NCBI RefSeq assembly: GCF_000092065.1
Contig: NC_009363.1
Span: 248,001 to 312,000, forward strand
From: Ostreococcus lucimarinus CCE9901
Lineage: Eukaryota; Chlorophyta; Mamiellophyceae; Mamiellales; Bathycoccaceae
DNA length: 64,000 bases
Reading direction: 5' to 3'
The notes under the pieces were generated by a model, which saw nothing but the letters and a program-made list of their open reading frames with translations, was not told where the DNA came from and searched no databases. The translations under genes were made by a program, and so were the position numbers. Below are positions 36,986-46,150 of this stretch, one piece after another. Each line of letters begins with the position of its first letter. The first letter of the stretch is position 1.

Positions 36986-39820
36986 ATGCGCGCGAACCGC
37001 GACCGCGCGTTTCACGGCATACACTCCGACGCCACCGTCGCCGGAAGCGACGGCGCCGCGCCGCGTCGTCGCGACGAGCGCGAGCTCACCGAGCTCGACG
37101 TCTTCGGGACGCTCAAGGAAAAGCACCACAAAAACACCGTGAAAACGATGCGCGCGATGTACGCGGACGTCCGCGAGCGACGGCGAAGGGCGATGGAAGA
37201 TTTAACGCCGCTCCAACGCCGGGCGCGGGCGAGCGGAGGCGTGAATCCGTTCGATTGGTCGGATGGACACGTGGGACACTTTTACGAGTTCATGGTGGCG
37301 GAGAACGCGGCGAGCGAACGAGGAGCGAAGTCGCGCGCCATGGTGTTCGAGAGACAGGATGAGTCGGGACAAAACGTGGTGGAGGAATTATTCGATAGTT
37401 TTAGGGCGGACTACGCGGATCGGTGGCGGGCGGAGGTGGTGTGCGGGATCGACGCGAGCGCGGGGGCGTGCGAGCGGTATAGGGACGCCGCGGCGGAGGC
37501 GTGCGAAGCGTTGCTGGGAGACGACGACGCACGAGAGATGGGGGCGTGCGAGACGTATTTGCACACGTATGGGATCGTGCACGAGCATTGGCACGTGGAA
37601 GATTACGTGCAGGCCAGGAATACGTTGGGATACTCAAAGCCAAAGATGGAGGCGCCAAAGCGATATCCGGCGAATTTGTGGGGAGACTCGGTCTTGGCGC
37701 GCTCGAGAAACGGGGAATGTTCGGCCTGTAGTACTCAAGTGATCACTCTTCAAGGATATGTCGACGTGGATGTGGGGACGACCTATTCTTTAGGCGCCGA
37801 GCGAGAGGACAAGTGGGTGTTCGACGCCGAGCGATGGGCGCACGACGTACCAATGACAAAGTTCAAAATTGCGAAGACGTGTTGCACGAACGCGCAATTC
37901 GCGTGCTTTGTCGAAACAGGAGGTTATGCCGACAGAAGTCTTTGGAGTCACGAAGGGTGGCGATGGGTGGAAAAACGACGCGCCGCGGGTGAATTGTTGG
38001 CGCCTCTCGGTTGGAAAGTGTCGCCGTGCGTGAAATTCTTAAGCAACGGCGAAGAAGCACCCGCGTGTGAGAGTTGGCGATGTGCGTACTTTGATGAAGC
38101 GCCACGCGCACTACATCCGCAGCACCCTGTGTGCCACGTGTCGTGGTACGAAGCCGAGGCGTATTGTAACTGGATTGGCGCACGTTTACCGACTGAGGCG
38201 GAATGGGAAGCAGCCGCGAGAACGACGACGAGTTGGTCGACGGACAAACAAACCACAAAGCGTCGCACGTATCCGTGGGGTGAAGAATCTCCTTCAGAAG
38301 ACAAAGCAAATCTTGGTGGACACTTTGGAGGTACTATTGATGTCAGTGCTTTGGGTGCGGGCGATAGCGCGCACGGTTGCCGACAGATGTTGGGCAACGT
38401 TTGGGAATGGACGGCGTCGGCTTTCCTGCCTTTTCCCGGTTTTCAAATGGACTACCCGTATCGCGAAAACAGCTGTCCGTGGTTTGGGTATAGAAAAGTC
38501 GTCAAAGGCGGGTGTTGGGCGACGAGCGCGCCCATCGCGCGTGCGGCATATAGACACTCGTTTTGGCCGCACATGCACAACACGTTCAGTGGATTTCGCG
38601 CCGCTATCGGTGGCTCGCAAAAGCGCGCGCTTTGCATTCTTCCGCAAAAAATACAGAGCGGCGCAAAATGTGGCAACGTGGTCACGATGGAAAGAATTTC
38701 TTCGCATCTCGAGAAGAATCACATCATGAGCATCACGCGTTCGATTTTTGATCTGCCGCAGTCAAAGGAGGATTTGGCGAACATAATACACGCGATGAAC
38801 GTCGATTTGATCATCGTCTTGCACGCTTTCAAGTGCGGTGCCGTGATCGATACCGTACAGGCATATAAAGACATGCTCCCGCCTATCGTTCTAGTGCTCG
38901 GCGGCACCGACGTCAACGTGGATTCTCGAAAGTCTGCGCTCGCTGAGGAACAATTTCGCCGACGCGTTGACGTCGCGACAAAAGTTGTCTCGTTTTCCTT
39001 GTCCATGATAGAAGCCGCACCCAAAGGTGCGTTGAAATTTATCGAGTCGGACTCGACATCTAAAACCAAACTGATACCGCAAGGAGTCATGCTCCCGAGC
39101 ACGTTGAAGGCTTCAAAGCGCAAAAGGCTTGCAGATGAAACTGTGGAAACACCCGGCGAGCTTCAAGGCACCTCGCGGCCTGCGGACCTATCGATACCGA
39201 TCATGTTCCTACCTGCGGGATTACGCCCAGTCAAGGACGTGTGCTTCATAAACGACGCATTGACTGCGTATAACTCAAATGGAATCAAAGCACATCTGAC
39301 TGTGTGCGGCCCTTTCCTCGATTCGGCGTACGCGAAACGCGTGCGATGTCAGTTTGACGGTCGTTCCGATTGTACCTTGCTAGCAGGTGTCGATCGCGCG
39401 ACGCTTGTAAGGTTCATCGGCGAGGCGAAAGTTTTGTTGAACACCTCGGTATCGGAAGGTCAAAGCGGAACCATCGCTGAAGCGATGATGGTGGGGACTT
39501 TAGTCTTCGCGCGAGATATTCCAGGCAATCGTCAGCTCTTTGAGTTGTGCGAAGCGAGAGCGCTCGCAGCACTCGGTCCTGCGACGATAAAGGAGATGAA
39601 GGGCGATGGATGGGAGGTTCACCCGGTGGGAGTACTATTCTCGACTCCAGAGGGTTGCATGCGCGCTTTCGAAGCATTAGGTCTCGAAAGAGAGTCGACC
39701 GAAGACGTGGATGTATCGTTGATTAGACTCCGCGCGCGCGAAGGCGTCGCCGAACTGTCATTGAACGAAGCGAAGCGTTGGACGGAAATTTTAGACGAAA
39801 TCACCGCGCACGGTTCATGA
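36986..39820 (+). CDS. EgtB/OvoA/SenA-type sulfoxide (selenoxide) synthase fused to a GLT1D1/SenB-like glycosyltransferase
   Basis: 944 aa. Residues ~70-215 are a DinB-like metal-binding domain with the non-haem iron ligands: GHVGH (H95/H98, as in EgtB WHLGH) and H199-E-H-W-H203 (the HxxxH pair). Residues ~260-550 are the FGE/sulfatase-modifying domain: PVCHVSWYEAEAYCNWIG, RLPTEAEWEAAAR, MLGNVWEWTAS, YRKVVKGGCW, then NTFSGFRAA. This order is that of EgtB, OvoA and SenA, which oxidatively join a thiol or selenol donor to histidine or its betaine. Residues ~553-940 form a GT-B glycosyltransferase: SGAKCGNVVTMERISSHL, IIVLHAFKCG, LGGTDVNVDS, LPAGLRPVKDV and NTSVSEGQSGTIAEAM. It resembles GLT1D1 and bacterial SenB selenosugar synthase. 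The junction has almost no linker. Selenoneine synthesis is an inference; ergothioneine-like chemistry is the alternative. Confidence 0.85.
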   Translation: MRANRDRAFHGIHSDATVAGSDGAAPRRRDERELTELDVFGTLKEKHHKNTVKTMRAMYADVRERRRRAMEDLTPLQRRARASGGVNPFDWSDGHVGHFYEFMVAENAASERGAKSRAMVFERQDESGQNVVEELFDSFRADYADRWRAEVVCGIDASAGACERYRDAAAEACEALLGDDDAREMGACETYLHTYGIVHEHWHVEDYVQARNTLGYSKPKMEAPKRYPANLWGDSVLARSRNGECSACSTQVITLQGYVDVDVGTTYSLGAEREDKWVFDAERWAHDVPMTKFKIAKTCCTNAQFACFVETGGYADRSLWSHEGWRWVEKRRAAGELLAPLGWKVSPCVKFLSNGEEAPACESWRCAYFDEAPRALHPQHPVCHVSWYEAEAYCNWIGARLPTEAEWEAAARTTTSWSTDKQTTKRRTYPWGEESPSEDKANLGGHFGGTIDVSALGAGDSAHGCRQMLGNVWEWTASAFLPFPGFQMDYPYRENSCPWFGYRKVVKGGCWATSAPIARAAYRHSFWPHMHNTFSGFRAAIGGSQKRALCILPQKIQSGAKCGNVVTMERISSHLEKNHIMSITRSIFDLPQSKEDLANIIHAMNVDLIIVLHAFKCGAVIDTVQAYKDMLPPIVLVLGGTDVNVDSRKSALAEEQFRRRVDVATKVVSFSLSMIEAAPKGALKFIESDSTSKTKLIPQGVMLPSTLKASKRKRLADETVETPGELQGTSRPADLSIPIMFLPAGLRPVKDVCFINDALTAYNSNGIKAHLTVCGPFLDSAYAKRVRCQFDGRSDCTLLAGVDRATLVRFIGEAKVLLNTSVSEGQSGTIAEAMMVGTLVFARDIPGNRQLFELCEARALAALGPATIKEMKGDGWEVHPVGVLFSTPEGCMRAFEALGLERESTEDVDVSLIRLRAREGVAELSLNEAKRWTEILDEITAHGS

Positions 39821-39938
39821 AGTAACTTATCATTTATTATTTCACGTATTATTTCCTCACCTAGTGCATCGCCGCGGCTAAGCAACCGAAGTTCACGACC
39901 GCCATTTCGTATTATTCGTTCGCTGACTATTTCTCTCT

Positions 39939-42725
39939 TCAGAGATGGTGCTCCTGCTGGCTCTTTCGCCTCTGAAACGACGCGAGAATATCCAGTTTTG
40001 CCCGTGTTTTCTCAGAGAATGGTGGCGCCGTGTTGTCGCCACCAGTGGATTGTGTCTGTCCAGGCAAGTAGTTTGCGTTAGCAGGTACGAGCGCGCCGAA
40101 CGGCTCGTAGTTCTTCAGAAGCCTCTCTAACTGTTCTGGACTTGCGTGTGTTGGAATCGGGGGATGATACAAACCCAAACGCCCTTTCGACATCAACTCG
40201 CTCTTCTCGCACTGGTACATGCGACACAGGAATGCTGTGCGAACTCGTCGTGATCGAGTCTCTGTTACTTCTGGCGATTGTGTGACTCGCATTTCGGGCA
40301 TCTCGTGGTCTGTTTTATCGTCCGTCGACCCGCCGTGTAGACCCGCGTTTTTAACGAAAGAAACATCATCTGTGGAATTCGCGAGCTGAGTCTGCGCAAT
40401 ACACAATCGCCTGATTCTTCGAATGGGAATGAGAGCGACCGCCCAGATACCAATGTTCGCCCAGAGTGTGGTAGAGATTCCGTCATCAAAGCGATAAAAC
40501 ACAAGACAGCCAAACAGGATTTGCAGCAGGTTGATCACTCGAGCAGTAATCGTGATGCCGAAGGAGTCCTCGCGGAGTTTCGGCGGCGCCGTGGTGAGAT
40601 ACAAACCTTGGTACTTTTTGCTCCAGTACAGCACGAATATCCCAAAGACGCCTACGGCGTAACTCACGGGAAGTGCCGGCGCGTAAATTGCCGATAGACC
40701 GAGAATCTTGAGCAACTCGGCGTACGAACGCGCCAGCTGGAAAGCTGGAGGTTGCACAAGACTCTCTTGCATCGACAACGTCTTCGACATTGGGGCGAGT
40801 ATTTTCACTTGGATAATGTGTTTGATGTTCATGTTCCTTAAAGGTAACAAGAGAACGTTGAACACTTGCAAATAGAACGCATATTCGACGAAACCACCGG
40901 GAACGTACCAGTTACACACACCATCTGCCTTCGACGAGCATCGATTGGTGATGATCGGAACGACGACGTAGTTGAGCAAGTTAACAAACGTCAACGTCGC
41001 GATCAGCATGTTTGTCTCAATCGTTTTCGTCTTATAAACCTCAAGTTGCGCGAGATAAACCGTCAATCGATCCAGCAAACCGTTAATGATAACCACTACG
41101 AGTGACGTGGAAGATGCGACGAGTTGCAGTCTGATGGACGAAGTCGTCGAAGCCGTAGATTGGAAAGCGACCTCGTTCGTAATGGTTTCGAGTTGATTAC
41201 TACGCAAGACCTCGAAAACGTACTGAATAACGCCTCCAACGCACAAAGCGCCCGCGAGCACGAACTTCGCCCCGATGGCGGTAGCCACAACCTCCCAGTT
41301 ACTGTCTCGTCGACGAAGGTGCTGCCAGTTGATATCGCTCGGTTCGGGCGCGCGAGTGACGATGAGTCGACGTCCGTTAAAGTCTGGTGAATGTTTGCCG
41401 GTGCATCGATCGATGATCGATTCTCCGTAATCGCCGCAGTGATCTTCGCAACAGTTGATCGCGTGCTGCTCGTAATTGAACGTCACCACGGCGCTCCCCA
41501 GATGCGAGTTGCCGTTTTCCCCGAGCGCCACGACCTTCGCCTTGAGTTCGGCAATTTTTGCATCCAACTTTACTAACGCTTCTCGCGTTGGTTTCGTACC
41601 TTTGAGTGCGATCATTCGATACAATTGTCGACGCAATAAGATGGATTTATTGATCTTCTCGTCCATGTTCGCGCCTTCGTTGTCATCGAGAATCGCCTGA
41701 ATTTCGTTTCTTCGCTGCACGGCGTTTTTGATTTCTCTCTCCATAGTCACGAGTCGTCGAGTGTTCGTAAGATGACAAACAGAAACAACCTCGCCGTAAT
41801 GCGAGAAAAAATCCGCGATTTGCTGTCGAGTCCACTCGTTCCCTTTTCCGAGCCCGGTGACGAGCACCGAGTAGTCGCTCGCGGTCACCACACTCGACTT
41901 GATGATCGCCGCCGCCGTCGCGCGATTACGAGTGTAAAACATGTCAAAGAGTAAAAACACCACAGTCACGACGATTGAAACCGCCTGAAACTCCTTAGGC
42001 GTTTTATTCACAGTGGCGGCGACCCGAGGTACGCAACACACCGCGGTCTGCGTCGTCGTCAGCACCTTCTCGAGCGTGCACGGATAGTGCGTCTGGCACG
42101 CATTCGTCGCGTCAAACGTCCCGATCGCTCCTTCGTAATCGCATCGCATCGGGCAGTTATAAAAACTCGCCAACGTCGGGACTCCACACCTCGACCCTTG
42201 ACTCGTGCTCAGCACAAAGCCGCCCGTCTCGTACGTCCTCGCGCACGTCGTCGTCGCGTCGGCTCCCGCCGTCGCGTCCCACCCCGTCACCGCGTACGAC
42301 GCCGTGAACGCCCTATCCGTCACGTTCGTCGTCAACGAGTACGCGTTGATTCCCGCGAGCACCACCGCGAGCAAACCGAACTGCAGCACCGTGTCCAGGT
42401 ACAGCGCCAGCGACACGCTGCTCGCGCCCACGCGTCTGTGACTCGCCGTCATCGAAAATCGCCGCGCGCTCGACGGCACCTGCACGCCGCGATGATCGAC
42501 GTCGTACTCCAGCACGCCCGCGCGCGCGTGCGCCCGCCTCGCGGCGGTCATCGCCGCGTCCGCGCGCGCCACCGGTCCGTCCTCGAGCGCGCCGAACGTC
42601 GTCGCCGCGCGCGACGTCGCGCGCGTCGCCCGGCGCTCGACCGCGCGCAGCTCCACGACGTCGGCGTCCGCGCCGTCGACGACGACGACGTCCGCGACGT
42701 CGTCCGTCGCCGCGGCCGTCGCCAT
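39939..42725 (-). CDS. OSCA/CSC1-like (DUF221) mechanosensitive cation channel family
   Basis: 928 aa from the ATG at 42725. After a Val/Asp-rich N-terminus there is a first TM (TVLQFGLLAVVLAGINAYSL). A long Cys-rich loop follows (CARTYETGG to CCVPRVAATV), then a second TM (VSIVVTVVFLLFDMFY). The cytosolic RRM-like domain follows: DYSVLVTGLGKG, IADFFSHYGEVVSVCHLTN, AVVTFNYEQHAINCC and TRAPEPSDINWQHL. These four blocks are typical of CSC1/OSCA proteins. Many TM helices follow (RSN1_7TM region). Family members are Ca2+-permeable channels opened by membrane tension or osmotic stress. The extracellular Cys-rich loop is longer than in plant OSCAs. It converges on the EgtB fusion with a 118-bp gap. 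Confidence 0.85.
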   Translation of the reverse strand: MATAAATDDVADVVVVDGADADVVELRAVERRATRATSRAATTFGALEDGPVARADAAMTAARRAHARAGVLEYDVDHRGVQVPSSARRFSMTASHRRVGASSVSLALYLDTVLQFGLLAVVLAGINAYSLTTNVTDRAFTASYAVTGWDATAGADATTTCARTYETGGFVLSTSQGSRCGVPTLASFYNCPMRCDYEGAIGTFDATNACQTHYPCTLEKVLTTTQTAVCCVPRVAATVNKTPKEFQAVSIVVTVVFLLFDMFYTRNRATAAAIIKSSVVTASDYSVLVTGLGKGNEWTRQQIADFFSHYGEVVSVCHLTNTRRLVTMEREIKNAVQRRNEIQAILDDNEGANMDEKINKSILLRRQLYRMIALKGTKPTREALVKLDAKIAELKAKVVALGENGNSHLGSAVVTFNYEQHAINCCEDHCGDYGESIIDRCTGKHSPDFNGRRLIVTRAPEPSDINWQHLRRRDSNWEVVATAIGAKFVLAGALCVGGVIQYVFEVLRSNQLETITNEVAFQSTASTTSSIRLQLVASSTSLVVVIINGLLDRLTVYLAQLEVYKTKTIETNMLIATLTFVNLLNYVVVPIITNRCSSKADGVCNWYVPGGFVEYAFYLQVFNVLLLPLRNMNIKHIIQVKILAPMSKTLSMQESLVQPPAFQLARSYAELLKILGLSAIYAPALPVSYAVGVFGIFVLYWSKKYQGLYLTTAPPKLREDSFGITITARVINLLQILFGCLVFYRFDDGISTTLWANIGIWAVALIPIRRIRRLCIAQTQLANSTDDVSFVKNAGLHGGSTDDKTDHEMPEMRVTQSPEVTETRSRRVRTAFLCRMYQCEKSELMSKGRLGLYHPPIPTHASPEQLERLLKNYEPFGALVPANANYLPGQTQSTGGDNTAPPFSEKTRAKLDILASFQRRKSQQEHHL

Positions 42726-42772
42726 GTCGACGCGCGTCGATCGGTGTCGTCGGCACACGACCGCGCGCGGCG

Positions 42773-43360
42773 ATGCGACGATGCGCGCGACGCGCGCTCG
42801 AGCGCGCGACGCGCGCGGCGACGGCGACGACGCGTCGAGGACGCGCGTCGTCGTCGGGCGACGCGCCGTCGAAGGCGACGAAGGCGACGACGACGACGCG
42901 CGACGACGGCGGGACGGAGAATCCGCTGCGCGGGGTGATGTTCCCGTGGGAGCGCGCGGTGCTGCACAGCGAGCGCTGGGCGGGGGAGCTGAAGCCGTGG
43001 CAGAAGGCGTACTGGGCGGCGTTCGCGCTGGGGTGCGCGTTCGTCGTCGGCGCGCGGGCGAAGCGGTATCACGACGATCAGGAGAGCGAAGAAGCGCGAC
43101 GGCGAACGATGGAGGCGAATAAACGCGCGCTGCGGGGCGCGCTCGAGGGGAGGAGTTTCATCGGCGCGAGCGGGGAGGACGAGGAGGACGAGGACGAAGA
43201 CCCGTTCGATGGGATGAGCCCGGAGGAAATCGAGGCGTTGGTGAAACGAGAGGCGGGACCGAGCGGGGACGTGTACGACGGGATGACGCCGGAGGAGATT
43301 AACGAGCACGAGGAAAAGTTTCGCGGGAAGGGAAATTTGACGTGGAAGACGAAGGCGTGA
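42773..43360 (+). CDS. Small acidic single-TM protein, unknown
   Basis: 195 aa. The first ~45 residues are Arg/Ala/Thr/Ser-rich and look like a mitochondrial or plastid presequence. A conserved-looking block GVMFPWERAVLHSERWAGEL leads into one TM (AYWAAFALGCAFVVGARA). The C-terminal half is very acidic (EDEEDEDEDPFDGM) and holds an internal repeat, DPFDGMSPEEIEALVKREAG versus DVYDGMTPEEINEHEEKF. It may be a subunit of an organelle membrane complex, but I recognise no orthologue. It is divergent from the OSCA-like gene with 47 bp between start codons. Confidence 0.65.
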   Translation: MRRCARRALERATRAATATTRRGRASSSGDAPSKATKATTTTRDDGGTENPLRGVMFPWERAVLHSERWAGELKPWQKAYWAAFALGCAFVVGARAKRYHDDQESEEARRRTMEANKRALRGALEGRSFIGASGEDEEDEDEDPFDGMSPEEIEALVKREAGPSGDVYDGMTPEEINEHEEKFRGKGNLTWKTKA

Positions 43361-43458
43361 GCGCGACGCGGGTGTTTCGCTCGCGCGGCTGGTGTGTTGT
43401 AATCTAGTTCTATTTCTATTCTAATCTAAACGCGGCGCGCGCTGTGCGCGCGCTGAAT

Positions 43459-44394
43459 TCAACGCGCCCCGTTCGCGTTGAGCTCGCGCGCGAGCTCGCG
43501 CAGCCGCCGCTCGCGATCGCAATCGCGCCAACAGTCTGCGCATTCGCACGAGCCGCCGTATTCGCGCGGAACTGAGCTCAAATCAGCCTCGCGTTTCACC
43601 TTGCTCGTAAATTCATCGAGCGTGCTGCAGACGACGATTTGTTTCAGCGTGCGCTCGGAGATGAGCGGCTTGCAAGTATTGAAAATGAATGCGAAACTCG
43701 CCGGCGGGTGCACGATGTAAATTTTGTGAATGCGCTCGACGAAGGCGCGCTTGGACACTTGAGACATGACGCGCAAAAAATCGAACACCTCGAAACCGAT
43801 ATCATTCATACCAAGTCGACTCATATCGACGATTCGAATCGTCTTGCCGCGGGGCCACGGTCTGGTGTCGATATGTTCGAATAAAAACGTCATCACGAAG
43901 GACACGTGTTCGACGACGGCGTGCACGGGATCGTCATCTGGTCTTCCTATCTCCTCCGCCTCTCGCCGGACCGCGTCGAGCAAATGTCCAAACTGTCCCG
44001 GCTTTTCTATCTGTATCGAGCACGCGTTCTGACCTTTGCCCGTCATGTGAAACGCGTGCGGATAGTATCGCTTGATGATTTTAAAGTACGGCTTCGGCGT
44101 GCGCAAAATGAAATCGATATCGAACCGCTCGCGCCACTCCGCGAACAACCGCGCCTTCTCCACGCGCCTCTCTGGATCGTCCGTCGAGCGCAGGATTCGA
44201 TCTGGGATCCCGTCGACGTCCACCGCGATCGCTCTGACCTCGTCCGCGTTCGCCGTCGCCTTTGGCGTCCTCGCCTTGGCGACGCTTTTGGAGAACACCA
44301 CGCGCAGCGCGCGGACCACCGCGGCGAGCGCGTTCGAGAAGAACCGCAAAATCATGATTCCTAGCACGAAGACGACGTGCGTGATGGACTGCAT
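43459..44394 (-). CDS. SEC14-like (CRAL-TRIO) lipid-binding protein with N-terminal membrane anchor
   Basis: 311 aa. A hydrophobic N-terminus (THVVFVLGIMILRFFSNAL, ~5-23) probably anchors it. The SEC14 domain follows: RTPKPYFKIIKRYYPHAFHM, TIRIVDMSRLGMNDIGFEVF, RIHKIYIVHPPASFAFIFNT and CKPLISERTLKQIVV. It ends with the PREYGGSCECADC variant of the SEC14 PxxYGG motif. Such domains bind and exchange phosphatidylinositol or other lipids between membranes. The CECADC cysteines near the end are also seen in some algal and plant SEC14-GOLD-like proteins. It lies on the same strand as RMI1, 223 bp away. Confidence 0.88.
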   Translation of the reverse strand: MQSITHVVFVLGIMILRFFSNALAAVVRALRVVFSKSVAKARTPKATANADEVRAIAVDVDGIPDRILRSTDDPERRVEKARLFAEWRERFDIDFILRTPKPYFKIIKRYYPHAFHMTGKGQNACSIQIEKPGQFGHLLDAVRREAEEIGRPDDDPVHAVVEHVSFVMTFLFEHIDTRPWPRGKTIRIVDMSRLGMNDIGFEVFDFLRVMSQVSKRAFVERIHKIYIVHPPASFAFIFNTCKPLISERTLKQIVVCSTLDEFTSKVKREADLSSVPREYGGSCECADCWRDCDRERRLRELARELNANGAR

Positions 44395-44455
44395 GGCGAC
44401 TGCGATGTTTCTGACGCCGGTGCGGAATGTGACCGAGCGCGGTGCTTCGACGCGC

Positions 44456-44485
44456 GCGCGCGCGCAGAACGCGCGCGCGCAGAAC
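44456..44485. repeat. 15-bp perfect tandem repeat
   Basis: Two copies of GCGCGCGCGCAGAAC between the SEC14-like start (44394) and the RMI1 stop. Together with flanking CG runs it forms an alternating purine-pyrimidine stretch of about 40 bp. Probably slippage-derived. Confidence 0.8.
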
Positions 44486-44617
44486 GCGCGCGCGCGTCGA
44501 TGCCGACGCGCGGATGCGCCGCGGTCGTCGGCGCGTTTCGCGAGCTCGGTCGATTCGGCGGTGCGCGCGCCGCGCAGTGGCGACGCGGTTCGCGCGCTAT
44601 CGACTGTTTCTATTCTA

Positions 44618-46021
44618 TTACAAGTACGCTTTACGAGCTCGAAGCGCGCCCACGACGGATGGCTTGAACCCGGTAGGCTGCGCGTCGAGCTTTTGCACCA
44701 CCATGATCTTTTCTTTCAACGACGCGAGCCTGATTCGACCGCAAAACTCTTCGAGACGCTTGCGAATGGAGGCTTCGATGGACTCTCGTTCGCGAGCGTC
44801 GGCGGCGACGTACGCCGTCGCCGTCGTTCCGGCGAAGGCGTCGAGCGGAGCGTTGCGAAGATACGCCGACGCCGCGCCGGTGGGATCGGATATCTGAATC
44901 TTTACTCGCCATAGCGGCGGGCGGGCATCCTCTTGAACTTCTAACCTCCCAGTCCTCGTTATCCACGCGTGCACGGTGGCCATCGCGGATTTATCGTCGA
45001 GCGACGCTCGCGCCGCCCGTAAACATCCGAGGTACGTCCACAGCCCTTTTACCGCGCTCTCGTTCACGCGTTGCACCAACGCCATCGTACGATCGTCTAA
45101 CGCGGGCGCAGACGACGACGGCACAGACGATCGTTCGCGACTGGAGAAAATCGGTTCGCCCGACGCTTGAAGGCTCGATCGCGTCGATCGCCGCGGAGAC
45201 GCGACCGCGCCCATCGCCCTCGCGTCGCCCGCGAGCGCGTCGTCCTCGCCGCCGATCTCCAAAATATCCACCACTTGTGAGTCTGGCACGACCCCGCGCG
45301 CCGCATTCGGCGTCACCACCACCCTCGGCGCCGCGCCCTCGACGTCCCTCGCGCCGTCGAGCGCGCGCGCCTCGTTCGCCTCCTCCTCCCACGCCGCGCG
45401 CGTCGCCGCCTTCACGCGATCGCCCTCTCCCACCCCAGGTCGATTCGGCGCTTCAAACACCGCCATCGCTCGCGTTCTCGCGCGCTCTAACCGTTCCACG
45501 ACCCCCCCCAACAGTTCCGTCGTCGCTCGTTCCAGCCAAATCGTTCCGTCTTCGCCGACGTACGGATCCGTCAGCGCGATTTTCGCCCCCGCTCGCATCC
45601 CCTCTCCGCTCAGCCGCGGCACCGCTTCGTACTCCACCGCGAACATCCTTCGCGCGCCGTCCGTCAGGCTCAGCGTCAGGCATCGCTGCGCGTGCGATCG
45701 TCGACACTGTTCGTCCGCGCGTCGTCGTCGCGCGTCGCGCCCGACGTCTCGCCACTCATCCATCTGCACCACGAATCGTCCTCGCGCGCGCGCGCCCGCG
45801 ACGCGCGGCGCGCGCGACAGTCCCCCGCCCAGCGCGCAGACGTTAAAGTCGCTTCGCAGCGCCGCGCTCGCGCACGCGCGCGTCGTCGTCGCCGTCGCCG
45901 GCGTCGCGACGTCCATCGCGCGCGCGACGACGTCGCGCCACGCCTCGCGCGTCTCCGGCCATCCCGCGGCGTCGCGCGCGAGCCACGCGTCGAGGGCGTC
46001 GCGCGACGTCGCGCGCGCCAT
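44618..46021 (-). CDS. RMI1: RecQ-mediated genome instability protein 1
   Basis: 467 aa from the ATG at 46021. An N-terminal helical domain (~1-60) is followed by the RMI1 OB-fold: GRFVVQMDEWRDVGRDA, LTLSLTDGARRMFAVEYEAV, then GAKIALTDPYVGEDGTIWLE with TTELLGGVVERLE. RMI1 binds topoisomerase III and a BLM-type RecQ helicase to dissolve double Holliday junctions. The middle is a disordered Ser/Ala region. A second OB-like domain covers the C-terminal ~150 residues (AWITRTGRLEVQEDARPPLW), fitting the plant RMI1 layout with a C-terminal OB2. Partner genes are not in this window. Confidence 0.85.
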   Translation of the reverse strand: MARATSRDALDAWLARDAAGWPETREAWRDVVARAMDVATPATATTTRACASAALRSDFNVCALGGGLSRAPRVAGARARGRFVVQMDEWRDVGRDARRRRADEQCRRSHAQRCLTLSLTDGARRMFAVEYEAVPRLSGEGMRAGAKIALTDPYVGEDGTIWLERATTELLGGVVERLERARTRAMAVFEAPNRPGVGEGDRVKAATRAAWEEEANEARALDGARDVEGAAPRVVVTPNAARGVVPDSQVVDILEIGGEDDALAGDARAMGAVASPRRSTRSSLQASGEPIFSSRERSSVPSSSAPALDDRTMALVQRVNESAVKGLWTYLGCLRAARASLDDKSAMATVHAWITRTGRLEVQEDARPPLWRVKIQISDPTGAASAYLRNAPLDAFAGTTATAYVAADARERESIEASIRKRLEEFCGRIRLASLKEKIMVVQKLDAQPTGFKPSVVGALRARKAYL

Positions 46022-46150
46022 CGCGTCGCGCGTCGCGTCGCGTCGCGTCGTCGTCGGTCGTCGCGAAGTGCGGCGAAAGTTTAAACTTTGGCGCAGCTGT
46101 CGGCACACGCGCGCGCGCGCCGGCGACGCACCGGACGCCGCGCGCGCGCG

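Noticed and set aside
36986-39820. Sulfatase-modifying factor (formylglycine-generating enzyme) annotation
   Set aside because: The FGE-like domain is preceded by a DinB-like HxxxH iron domain, which is the EgtB/OvoA/SenA architecture, and it carries a glycosyltransferase instead of sulfatase context.
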